Part shown: positions 48,601-56,915 of the stretch, one piece after another
Numbering within the stretch: the stretch's first letter is position 1
Layout of the letters: every line of letters begins with the position of its first letter
NCBI RefSeq assembly: GCF_002995495.1
Contig: NZ_PVZV01000005.1
Coordinates: 124,001 to 188,000, forward strand
Origin: Actinocorallia populi
Lineage (GTDB): Bacteria; Actinomycetota; Actinomycetes; Streptosporangiales; Streptosporangiaceae
Reading direction: 5' to 3'
Length of the DNA: 64,000 nucleotides
Program-made: the position numbers and the translations under genes
Notes under the pieces: model-generated
What the model saw: only the letters and a program-made list of their open reading frames with translations
The model's database searches: none
What the model was told of the DNA's origin: nothing

Positions 48601-49164
48601 TCACTCCGGGGTGTGGAACCAGGTGCGGGGCTCCAGGACGAGGGAGGACAGGGCGCGCCCGTCGGCGGCGAGGGCGGTGGCCGTGGCGGGCTGCAGGGTG
48701 GGCCATACGGCCGAGACGATCCCGTGCCCGGGAACGGTCACCGGCCGGTCGTTCAGGAGGAGGGCGGCGGCCTCGTCGCAGAGCTGGAGCTCGGCCGTCA
48801 CGATCCAGCGCCGCTCCGGGAAGAGCGCGGGCCGCCGCCGCCGGGTCAGGCCGTGCCCGGTCAGCCTCAGGTGCGCGCCGCCCAGCCCCGTCCGGGGCAG
48901 CCGGACCGGGCAGGGGGAGTCCATCGAGGCCGAGCCGCCGCCCAGGTACTCCCAGGCGCCGTCGGCGCGTTCGAAGACGTAATGCTCGCTGCAGTAGCTC
49001 CTGTCGTCCGGCATCGAGGTGATGAACGTGACGACCGCGATGTCCTCGGCGATGTCGCAGTTCAGGGGGAACGTCCCGGACACGGGAGCGGTGAAGGAAG
49101 GCGCCTCCACCTTCCCGTCCTCCAGAATCCTCCTGCACTCCCTCAACACTTCCTCGTGCGTCAT
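48601..49164 (-). CDS. Hypothetical protein, unknown family
   Basis: A 187-residue protein with no signal peptide. It has a helical start (MTHEEVLRECRRILEDGKVE) and beta-rich middle with paired Cys (CDIAEDIAVVTF and YCSEHYVFE). I do not recognise a domain. I chose ATG 49164 with GGAG five bases upstream; a longer frame upstream to 49377 lacks a ribosome site and has a low-complexity start. It is divergent from the very large membrane protein gene with 218 bases between. Confidence 0.6.
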   Translation of the reverse strand: MTHEEVLRECRRILEDGKVEAPSFTAPVSGTFPLNCDIAEDIAVVTFITSMPDDRSYCSEHYVFERADGAWEYLGGGSASMDSPCPVRLPRTGLGGAHLRLTGHGLTRRRRPALFPERRWIVTAELQLCDEAAALLLNDRPVTVPGHGIVSAVWPTLQPATATALAADGRALSSLVLEPRTWFHTPE

Positions 49165-49382
49165 GGCACTCCCGGCGTCGAACGATGGCGGATCGGTCCC
49201 CTCCCATTGTCTCCCCCGGAAGTACGAAAGATCACCCTTCCGTCCCGCAGCGGGTGCGAAGGGTGCCGGTATGCGGTCAGTGGGACCTTTGCCACCCCTG
49301 GTGGGCCGTTTGATGGCGCTTTCAACGGAAATCTTGGGGGAACTTAAGAAAACGACCCCCCACCAGAGAAGAGCCACCAGCG

Positions 49383-52300
49383 ATGCTCCGAGAGACGGCC
49401 GAAACCCCCCGAAGACGTGGCTTCTCCTGGAAGGCGCCCTCCCGCCGGGCGGTCGGCGCGGTGCTGGGGGTGGTGCTCGCCGGAGTGCTGTTCGGGGCGG
49501 TGCTTCCCCGGCTGGTGGACCTGCGGGAGGTCGGGGAGATCCTCGGCGGCAAGGTCGACGCGGTGGAGATGGCGGGGCTGGTGGCGCTGACGGTGGCGGC
49601 GATCGCGGCCTCCGCCGGGGCGCTGATGGCGGGGCTGCCCGGATTGCGGTTCCGGGACGCGTTCGCGGTGAACGTCGTGACCACCGCGGTGTCGTACGGG
49701 CTGCCCGCAGGGGGAGCGGCCGGGACGGCGCTGAACGTCACCATGCAGCGTAAGGTCGGCTTCTCCCTGCAGGAGATCGCCACGCAGGCGCTCGCGACGG
49801 GCGTGTGGAACCTCGTGGCGCGGCTCGTCCTGCCGTTGACGGCGCTCGGAGTGGCGGTCGCGGTCTCCGAGGTGCCCTCCGGGGTGCGCGGGGCGGGGCT
49901 GCTCGGCCTCGTTCTCGCCGTCGCGATCCTCGGCGTCACCGCGTGGCTGTTCTGGGGGACCTTCCCGGCGGAGAAGCTGGCGCGCGCCCTCACCCGGGCG
50001 GCCCGGATCCTGCCCGGGAAACCGCAGATCGAAGCCGAGAAACTGCAGATCTTCCGCGCCGAGGTGCGGGAAATCGTCCGGTCCCGCTGGGGCTCGCTGA
50101 CGGTGACGACGCTCGTCTACCACCTGGCGACGTTCGGTGTCCTGTACCTGTCGCTGCTGGCCGTGGGGGTCACCGAGGCCGGGGTCATCGAGACGTTCGC
50201 CGTCTACGCGGTGGCCCGCCAGGTGACGGCCATCCCGCTCACCCCGGGCAGCGCCGGCGTCATCGAACTCGCCCTCATCGGCGGGCTCGGGCTGACCGGA
50301 GGCGAACTGACGAAGTTGGCCGCGGGTGTTCTCCTGTTCCGCTTCTTCACCTTCCTGCTCTACCTGCCGGCGGGCGCGGTGACGTGGGTGTGGTGGCAGT
50401 GGGCGGTCAACAAGGAGGAACAGGAGCAGCCGACGGTCTTCCGCCACCCGGGCGACGGCGCTCGGGCGCTCGCCGCTCTCGCGCTGACGGCCTTCTGCGC
50501 GCTGCTCGCCACCCGTGCCCCTGGAAGCCTTGAGACGAGCCTGTTCCGGCTGGCGAACGACCTCCCGGACGTTCTGTTCGTTCCCGTGTGGGTGCTCATG
50601 CAGGCCGGGTGGATCGGGGCCGTCGCTGTCAGCGGCGTCCTGGCACTGCTCGCGCACCGCAGGGCGCTCGCCCTCGCGCTGGTGACGGCGGGTGGTGCGG
50701 CCTGGGGACTGGCCAAGGCGGTCAAGTGGGTCGCCGGCCGCGAACGGCCGGGAGCGATCCTGGAACAGGTGCATCTGCGCGGAGACGTCCCCGCCGAAGG
50801 CGTCGGCTTCATCGCAGGACACACTTCAGTCGCCGCCGCACTGGCCACCGTCGCTTCCGCGTACCTGCCGCGCGCCTACCGCAGGACGTTGTGGGGCCTG
50901 GTCATCGTGGTGGCCTTCGGCCGCATGTACGTCGGTGCGCACCTGCCTTTGGACGTCTTCGGCGGCATCGCATTCGGCTGGGGCATCGGTTCGGCCGTCC
51001 TCTTCGCCTACGGAACCCCGGCGCACATCCCCGGAATCCCGCGTCTGCGAGCCGTCTTTCCCGACCTGCTTCCGGCTTCGGTGGCCCTGGAGCCGCTGCG
51101 TACCGACATTCGCCGCGCCGTCGTCTACCGAGCCCAGGCCCGGAAACTGTTCTTCAAGGCGATCGGCCGCGACCAGCGTGACGCCGACTTCTTCGACCGC
51201 CTCCGCTCTCTGCGCGAAAGCCCTGGCGCACCGTTCACCACGGCAAGACGACAACTGGAGCACGAGGAGTACGTCCTACAGCTCGCCAAACATTGGGGCG
51301 TACGCGTACCGAACGTCGAACGCTTTGTGGGCAAGCCGTCCGGTGACTGCTTCCTGGCGATGGAACTCATCGACGGATGCTCGATCTCGATGCTCGGCAA
51401 CATCAGCGACGAACTCCTGGATGAGCTCTGGGCCCAGCTCGGAGTGCTGGGTGAGGCCCGTATCGCACACCGGGAGCTGAGCCCCGAGAACATCATGATC
51501 GACTCCGAAGGGCTCCCATACCTGACGGGCTTCGGCCGCTCCCGCTCTCAGGCCCCCGTCAAGGCGTTGCAGCTGGACCGCGACCAGCTCCAGGCCGTCA
51601 CCGAGGAGCTCGTCGGCGTCGAACGCGCCAAAGCCGCACGGGAACGCGCCGGCGAACCGGACTTCACCCTGCCGAAACGCAAGAGGCAGTGGAACAGGAC
51701 AGGCCCTCACACCGCACGCCACCCCGGCGACGTCGTCCGCATCATCGTCGGCCTGTTCCTGGTGACGTTCCTGGCCCTCTACGCCGCCGACGGATTCCTT
51801 CTGCCCACTGAAAGCAACCTCTTCCGGCTGGTCAACAGCCTTCCGGACTGGCTGTCCTGGCCGCTGGTGATCCTCATGCAGGCCGGAGCCCTCGGTGCCG
51901 TGGGCGCGGCCGCCGTGGTGGCACTCGCCTTCCGTCGCTTCAGGCTCGCCGCCGAACTCGCAGCAGGCGGGACGCTCGCCTGGTTCCTGGCGAAATTTCT
52001 CAAGGAGCTGACCGACCGGGGACGCCCCGGAGCGCTTCTGGAAGAGGTCGTCCTGCGCGGCGCCCACGAGAACGGTCTCGGCTTCATCTCCGGCCACGCC
52101 GCCGTCGCCGCGACCCTCGCCACCATCGCCTCCGCCCACGTACCGCGCAGATTCCGCCGCGTCTTCTGGGCGTGGGCGGTGATCGTGGCGGTCGGCCGCG
52201 TGTACGTCGGCGCGCACTTCCCGCTGGACGTCGTCGCGGGCCTGGGCCTGGGCCTGATCATCGGCGGTGCCTTCCACCTGCTGTGGGGCACGCCCTCGAT

Positions 52301-54056
52301 CATGCCCTCCGCCGACGACATCTCCCGCGGCCTGCGCCTGGCCGTCGGGAAGGTCGACAACATCCGGAAACTGCACGCCGACGCGCGCGGCTCCGTCCCG
52401 TACCTGGCCGAACGCGAACGGGACGGCAAGGGCCTGTTCATCAAGGCCGTCAGCCGCGACCACCGGGACGCCGACCTGCTGTTCAAGTTCGCCCGGCTCC
52501 TGACCCTGCGCGGCGTCGAGGACGAGAGCCCCTTCGCCACCCCGCGCCGCCAGCTCCAGCACGAGGCGTGTCTGGTGATGCGCGCCCAGGGCGCGGGAGT
52601 GCGCGTCCCGGAGTTCGCGGGCCTGGCCCCCTGCGGCGGAGGCACCTACCTCCTGGCCGAGGCGGCGATCGAAGACGCGCGGGAGCTCACCGACCTGCCC
52701 GAACTCACCGACGACTTCCTGCACGCCTTGTGGAAGGAGGCCCGCAAACTCCACCGGACACGGATCGCACACCGCGACCTGCGGGCCGCGAACATCCTCG
52801 TCGACGCCGAAGACCGCCCCGTCATCGTCGACTTCGGATTCGCCGAGGACGGTGCCAGCGACCGCAAACTCGCCCAGGACATCGCCGAGCTACTGTGCTC
52901 CACCGCGATGTTCACCGGTCCGGAACGGACGGTACGCGCTGCCGCGGACGTCCTGGAACCCGAAGAACTGGCTGCTGCGATTCCGCTACTGCAACCTCTG
53001 GCGTTCGGCAGCGCGACCCGCAAGGCGTTGCGCGAGCATCCCGACCTGCTGGACGAGCTGAAGAACGAGATCAAACGGGTCACCGGAGCCGAGGAACCCG
53101 AGGAGATCCGGCTGACCAGGCTGCCGTCCCGCTCGTGGGCGCTGCTCCTGGCCCTGCTCGGCATGGTCGCGACGGCCGTCGGGCTGTCCGGCCTCCCGGA
53201 GGTGCACGACCCTCTCGAAGTGCTCGGCGACGCCGACGCGCGCTGGCTGGCGACCGCCGTCGTGCTGATCGCCGTCTCTTACGCCGCGGGGGCCGTCGCG
53301 CTCATGGGCGCTTACGGGCGGCGACTGCCGTTCCTGCGGACCTGTCGCGAGCAGCTGGCGGCCGCCTACTCCTCTCGCCAGCACCTGCCGGGCCTGGGTT
53401 CGGGCACCGCCCTGGCCGGATACCTCCAGTCGTCGGGAGCGTCGAAGAACAAAGCCGAGGACGCCGTCGCAGCCACCCGTCTGACCGGCGCCCTCGTACA
53501 CGCCGCCGCTCTCGTCCTGGCGGTCGCCGCGGCCTTCGCCGAGAACCCCGGCCCGCTCACCCTCCCGGAGTGGCCGCTCCTGCTGGCCATCGCGGGCACC
53601 CTGGCCGCCGTGGGCCTGCTGCTCCAGTTGAAGGCCCAGCGGTCCTTCCCCAGCAGGCTGCGCGCCGCCTTCCCGTCGCTGACCGGAGGGCTGCGCAAGC
53701 CGATCCGCACGGCCGCCCTCCTGGCCGGGAGCACGGCCGTCACCACCAGCTCCGTACTGGCCTTCCTCGCCACCGCGCAGGCCCTCGGCGTGGCCGCCGG
53801 TCCCGGAGCGCTGGCCGCGGCCTTTCTCGCGACGATCCCGCTGCGCCTCCTGGGCCCCTTGCCCGCCGGTATCGGCCTGGTCGAGCCCGTCCTGGTGCTC
53901 GCCCTGGTCGCCCTGGGCGGCGGCGTCACCGAGACGGTCGTGGCGGTCATCGTCCACCGCGTCCTGTCCTTCTGGCTCCCTGTGCTCCCCGGCGCGTTCG
54001 CCTGGCGGGGTGGGAGCGGGCTCGGGAAGCCCGGGGAAATATCATCTTCCCGATGA
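49383..54056 (+). CDS. Six-module membrane protein: flippase-like, PAP2, pseudokinase, PAP2, kinase-like, flippase-like
   Basis: A 1557-residue protein. Residues about 20-340 resemble the LPG-synthase transmembrane (flippase-like) domain. PAP2 copy A (about 360-545) has K448 and R455-P456, H480 (AGHTS), and R514, H520, D524 (GRMYVGAHLPLD). Kinase-like copy A (about 570-745) has K592 but HRE (696-698) and TGFG (715-718), so it lacks HRD and DFG Asp residues. PAP2 copy B (about 785-970) has K874, R881-P882, H905, R939, H945 and D949. Kinase-like copy B (about 980-1225) has K1021, HRD (1130-1132), N1137 and DFG (1150-1152). A second flippase-like domain occupies 1250-1545. It probably handles a lipid-linked pyrophosphate or phospholipid at the membrane. 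cobK begins 13 bases after it. Confidence 0.85.
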   Translation: MLRETAETPRRRGFSWKAPSRRAVGAVLGVVLAGVLFGAVLPRLVDLREVGEILGGKVDAVEMAGLVALTVAAIAASAGALMAGLPGLRFRDAFAVNVVTTAVSYGLPAGGAAGTALNVTMQRKVGFSLQEIATQALATGVWNLVARLVLPLTALGVAVAVSEVPSGVRGAGLLGLVLAVAILGVTAWLFWGTFPAEKLARALTRAARILPGKPQIEAEKLQIFRAEVREIVRSRWGSLTVTTLVYHLATFGVLYLSLLAVGVTEAGVIETFAVYAVARQVTAIPLTPGSAGVIELALIGGLGLTGGELTKLAAGVLLFRFFTFLLYLPAGAVTWVWWQWAVNKEEQEQPTVFRHPGDGARALAALALTAFCALLATRAPGSLETSLFRLANDLPDVLFVPVWVLMQAGWIGAVAVSGVLALLAHRRALALALVTAGGAAWGLAKAVKWVAGRERPGAILEQVHLRGDVPAEGVGFIAGHTSVAAALATVASAYLPRAYRRTLWGLVIVVAFGRMYVGAHLPLDVFGGIAFGWGIGSAVLFAYGTPAHIPGIPRLRAVFPDLLPASVALEPLRTDIRRAVVYRAQARKLFFKAIGRDQRDADFFDRLRSLRESPGAPFTTARRQLEHEEYVLQLAKHWGVRVPNVERFVGKPSGDCFLAMELIDGCSISMLGNISDELLDELWAQLGVLGEARIAHRELSPENIMIDSEGLPYLTGFGRSRSQAPVKALQLDRDQLQAVTEELVGVERAKAARERAGEPDFTLPKRKRQWNRTGPHTARHPGDVVRIIVGLFLVTFLALYAADGFLLPTESNLFRLVNSLPDWLSWPLVILMQAGALGAVGAAAVVALAFRRFRLAAELAAGGTLAWFLAKFLKELTDRGRPGALLEEVVLRGAHENGLGFISGHAAVAATLATIASAHVPRRFRRVFWAWAVIVAVGRVYVGAHFPLDVVAGLGLGLIIGGAFHLLWGTPSIMPSADDISRGLRLAVGKVDNIRKLHADARGSVPYLAERERDGKGLFIKAVSRDHRDADLLFKFARLLTLRGVEDESPFATPRRQLQHEACLVMRAQGAGVRVPEFAGLAPCGGGTYLLAEAAIEDARELTDLPELTDDFLHALWKEARKLHRTRIAHRDLRAANILVDAEDRPVIVDFGFAEDGASDRKLAQDIAELLCSTAMFTGPERTVRAAADVLEPEELAAAIPLLQPLAFGSATRKALREHPDLLDELKNEIKRVTGAEEPEEIRLTRLPSRSWALLLALLGMVATAVGLSGLPEVHDPLEVLGDADARWLATAVVLIAVSYAAGAVALMGAYGRRLPFLRTCREQLAAAYSSRQHLPGLGSGTALAGYLQSSGASKNKAEDAVAATRLTGALVHAAALVLAVAAAFAENPGPLTLPEWPLLLAIAGTLAAVGLLLQLKAQRSFPSRLRAAFPSLTGGLRKPIRTAALLAGSTAVTTSSVLAFLATAQALGVAAGPGALAAAFLATIPLRLLGPLPAGIGLVEPVLVLALVALGGGVTETVVAVIVHRVLSFWLPVLPGAFAWRGGSGLGKPGEISSSR

Positions 54057-54069
54057 ACGGGGTGTCACG

Positions 54070-54816
54070 ATGACGGTGTTGATTCTCGGCGGAACGGCCG
54101 AGGCGCGCGAGCTCGCGCTGTGGCTCCAGGAGCGCGGCGTGCCGTTCACGTCGTCCCTTGCCGGGCGCGTGGCACGCCCCAGGCTCCCCGTGGGGGAGGT
54201 GCGCATCGGCGGTTTCGGCGGAGCCGAAGGCCTCGCCGCCCACCTCCGCGAGCACGGCGTCACCGCCGTCGTCGACGCCACCCACCCGTTCGCGACGGGC
54301 ATCTCCCGCAACGCCGCCGCCGCCTGCACGGCGACGGGCACGCCCCTGGTCCGCCTGGAACGCCCCGGCTGGGAGACGGCCCCCGGCAGCGACGCCTGGA
54401 CCTGGGCCGACACCCACGCCGAGGCCGCCGAGGCCGCGGCCCGCCTGGGCGGCGCCCCGTTCCTGACCACGGGCCGCCAGTCCCTCGGACACTTCCTGGC
54501 GCCCCTGGCGGAGAGCAGGGCGCTCGTGCGGGTCGTCGACCCGCCCGACGTCCCGCTCCCCGCCCCCTGGACCCTCCTGACCAGCCGCGGCCCCTACACC
54601 CTCGAAGGCGAGCGCGAACTCCTCCGCCGCCACGCCTGCGACGTCCTGGTCACCAAGAACTCCGGCGGCGCCCACACCTGGCCCAAGATGGCCGCCGCCG
54701 CCGAACTCGGCGTCCCCGTCGTCGTCATCCGCCGCACCGGCCAGCTCCCCGGCGGCGAGGTCCGGCCCGACCACCTCGCCACCGGAGCCTGGCTGTCCGC
54801 CCGCGGCCTGGCCTGA
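54070..54816 (+). CDS. cobK: Precorrin-6A reductase
   Basis: A 248-residue cytoplasmic enzyme that reduces precorrin-6A with NADPH in aerobic cobalamin synthesis. The N-terminal LILGGTAEARELALWL (about residues 4-19), VDATHPFATGISRNA (about 74-88), the FLTTGRQSLGHF segment and the late VTKNSGGAHTWPKM match the family. ATG 54070 is 13 bases after the six-module protein, so it may be cotranscribed with it. It converges with cobB. Confidence 0.93.
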   Translation: MTVLILGGTAEARELALWLQERGVPFTSSLAGRVARPRLPVGEVRIGGFGGAEGLAAHLREHGVTAVVDATHPFATGISRNAAAACTATGTPLVRLERPGWETAPGSDAWTWADTHAEAAEAAARLGGAPFLTTGRQSLGHFLAPLAESRALVRVVDPPDVPLPAPWTLLTSRGPYTLEGERELLRRHACDVLVTKNSGGAHTWPKMAAAAELGVPVVVIRRTGQLPGGEVRPDHLATGAWLSARGLA

Positions 54817-54846
54817 CGCCCGCAGACCGGGGAGGGCCGCCGAGGA

Positions 54847-56256
54847 TCAGGGTCCGGCGAACCGGTGCGCGGTCCGGGCGGTGAAGTCGCGGGCGGCGTC
54901 CGCGAAGCGCCGTGCGATGCCGGGGCTTCCGGCCCAGTGCGTGTGCAGGTAGGAGGCGTGCAGCGTCGGGGAGCCGGTGGCGGCGGGGTCGGCGCTGAAG
55001 CCCTCCGGGCCCGCGCCGAACTCCCAGGCGGCGTGCGCGCCCGCACGCGGCTCGACGACGGTCCGGTGGAACTCGTGGCCGGTGACCCGCCCGCCGGCCT
55101 CGGCCAGCAGGGTGCCGCGCGGCGCGGTCGCGTCCCGGTAGCCGAGCGTCAGGCGCGGGGACATCCGCGCCGTCGCGTCCAGCGCGCCCACCATCGGCGC
55201 GCCGTCCAGGGTCCGGCACAGGTAGAGCAGGCCCGCGCACTCGGCGACGACCGGGACGCCGCCGTCCACGGCCGCGCGCAGCGCCGCGCGCAACGGTTCG
55301 TTGGCCGACAGCTCCCCGGCGTGGACCTCGGGGAACCCGCCGCCGAGATAGGCGCCCGCCGTGCCGCCGGGCAGACCGGTGTCGGTGAGCGGGTCGAAGT
55401 ACGCGACCTCGCAGCCGGCGGCCCGGAGGAGCTCCTCGGTCTCGCTGTAGCGGAAGGTGAACGCCCGCCCGCCGGCGAACGCCACCACGGGCCGCGTCCC
55501 GGCGGACGCGGCCCGTGGTGGCGCCAGGACCGAGGACGCCTCCCAGGGCGCGGCCTCGAGGGGCGCCGCCCGGCGGGCCAGCTCGACGATCCGCCGGAGG
55601 TCGATGTGCTCGGCCATCCGCGCCGCCAGCCGGTCCAGGGCGCCGGCGGCGTCCCGCCGCTCCGCGACGGGGACGAGCCCGAGATGGCGGGAGGGCGCCG
55701 ATATCCCGTCGTCCCTGTACAGGACGCCGAGGACGGGGACGCCCGTCGGTTCCAGGGCGCGGCGGACCTCGGCGGCATGGCGTTCCGACCCCGCCTTGTT
55801 CAGGACGACGCCGACGACGTCCAGTTCGGGCCCGTAGGCCACCATCCCCTGCACGACGGCCGCGATGGAGCGGGAGGCGTGCGAGACGTCCACGACGAGC
55901 AGCACCGGGGAGCCGGTGGCGGCCGCGACATGGGCGGTCGAGGCGAACCCGTCACCGCCGAGCCGCCCGTCGTACAGGCCCATGACCCCTTCGATGACGG
56001 CGATGCCAGCGCCCCGCGCCCCGGCGAGCAGCAGCGGCGCGAGCAGGTGCTCGCCGACCATGCACGGGTCGAGGTTGCGGCCCGGCCGCCCCGTCGCCAG
56101 GGCGTGGTAGCCGGGGTCGATGTAGTCGGGCCCGACCTTGTGCCCCGAGACGGTGTGGCCCGCCGCCCGCAGCGCCGCCATGAGGCCCGTCGCCACGGTC
56201 GTCTTGCCGTGGCCGGACGCGGGGGCGGCGATGACGAGGCGGGGAAGCTCTACCAT
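54847..56256 (-). CDS. cobB: Cobyrinate a,c-diamide synthase
   Basis: A 469-residue amidotransferase that amidates cobyrinic acid (hydrogenobyrinate) at the a and c positions. The P-loop VIAAPASGHGKTTVATGLMA (about residues 8-27), KVGPDYIDPGYHALATGRPG (about 40-59) and the class I glutaminase-like C-terminal half with GGGFPEVHAGEL and AECAGLLYLCRTL (nucleophile Cys in ECAGL) are visible; the His of the triad lies in GHEFHRT. The start ATG 56256 overlaps cobO by seven bases. Confidence 0.95.
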   Translation of the reverse strand: MVELPRLVIAAPASGHGKTTVATGLMAALRAAGHTVSGHKVGPDYIDPGYHALATGRPGRNLDPCMVGEHLLAPLLLAGARGAGIAVIEGVMGLYDGRLGGDGFASTAHVAAATGSPVLLVVDVSHASRSIAAVVQGMVAYGPELDVVGVVLNKAGSERHAAEVRRALEPTGVPVLGVLYRDDGISAPSRHLGLVPVAERRDAAGALDRLAARMAEHIDLRRIVELARRAAPLEAAPWEASSVLAPPRAASAGTRPVVAFAGGRAFTFRYSETEELLRAAGCEVAYFDPLTDTGLPGGTAGAYLGGGFPEVHAGELSANEPLRAALRAAVDGGVPVVAECAGLLYLCRTLDGAPMVGALDATARMSPRLTLGYRDATAPRGTLLAEAGGRVTGHEFHRTVVEPRAGAHAAWEFGAGPEGFSADPAATGSPTLHASYLHTHWAGSPGIARRFADAARDFTARTAHRFAGP

Positions 56257-56864
56257 TCGATGCCCCGCTGGCCCTTCTGCCCCGCGTCCATGGGGTGCTT
56301 GACCTTCGCCATCTCGGTCACCAGGTCCGCGGCCTCCAGCAGGAGGGGGTGCGCCCGCCGTCCCGTCACCACCACGTGCTGGTGGCCGGGCCGGTTCCGC
56401 AAGGTCTCGACGACGTCCTCGGCGTCCACCCAGCCCCAGGCGATCGGGTAGGTGAACTCGTCGAGCAGGTACAGGTCGTGCGCCTCGGCCGCCAGGCGGC
56501 GTTTGACCTCCGCCCAGCCCTCGGCGGCGTCGGCCGCGTGGTCGGCCTCGGCGCCCTGCTTGCGCGACCAGGACCAGCCCGAGCCCATCTTGTGCCACTC
56601 GACGGGCCCGCCCTCGCCGGTCTCGGCGTGCAGCCGCCCGAGCCGCTCGAGCACCGTCTGCTCCCCGATGCGCCACTTGGCGGACTTCACGAACTGGAAG
56701 ACACCGATGTTCCAGCCCTGGTTCCAGCCGCGCATGGCCAGGCCGAACGCGGCGGTCGACTTCCCCTTCCCCTCTCCGGTGTGCACCATCAGCAGCGGCC
56801 GGTTCCGCCGCTGCCTGGTGCTCAGCCCGTCTTCGGGCACGTTCGACGGCTGTCCTTGCGGCAT
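56250..56864 (-). CDS. cobO: Cob(I)yrinic acid a,c-diamide adenosyltransferase
   Basis: A 204-residue enzyme that transfers the 5'-deoxyadenosyl group of ATP to the corrinoid cobalt. It has the P-loop VHTGEGKGKSTAAFGLAMR (about residues 27-45), the FVKSAKWRIGE segment, WSWSRKQ and LLDEFTYPIAWGW (about 132-144). It is cytoplasmic and lies between cobB and the chelatase gene in a minus-strand operon with a B12 riboswitch. Confidence 0.95.
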   Translation of the reverse strand: MPQGQPSNVPEDGLSTRQRRNRPLLMVHTGEGKGKSTAAFGLAMRGWNQGWNIGVFQFVKSAKWRIGEQTVLERLGRLHAETGEGGPVEWHKMGSGWSWSRKQGAEADHAADAAEGWAEVKRRLAAEAHDLYLLDEFTYPIAWGWVDAEDVVETLRNRPGHQHVVVTGRRAHPLLLEAADLVTEMAKVKHPMDAGQKGQRGIEW

Positions 56865-56915
56865 GAGAGGCCTCTTTCGCAGGGTTCGGTTCGGGGGGAG
56901 AAGCGGTGCCGGAGG

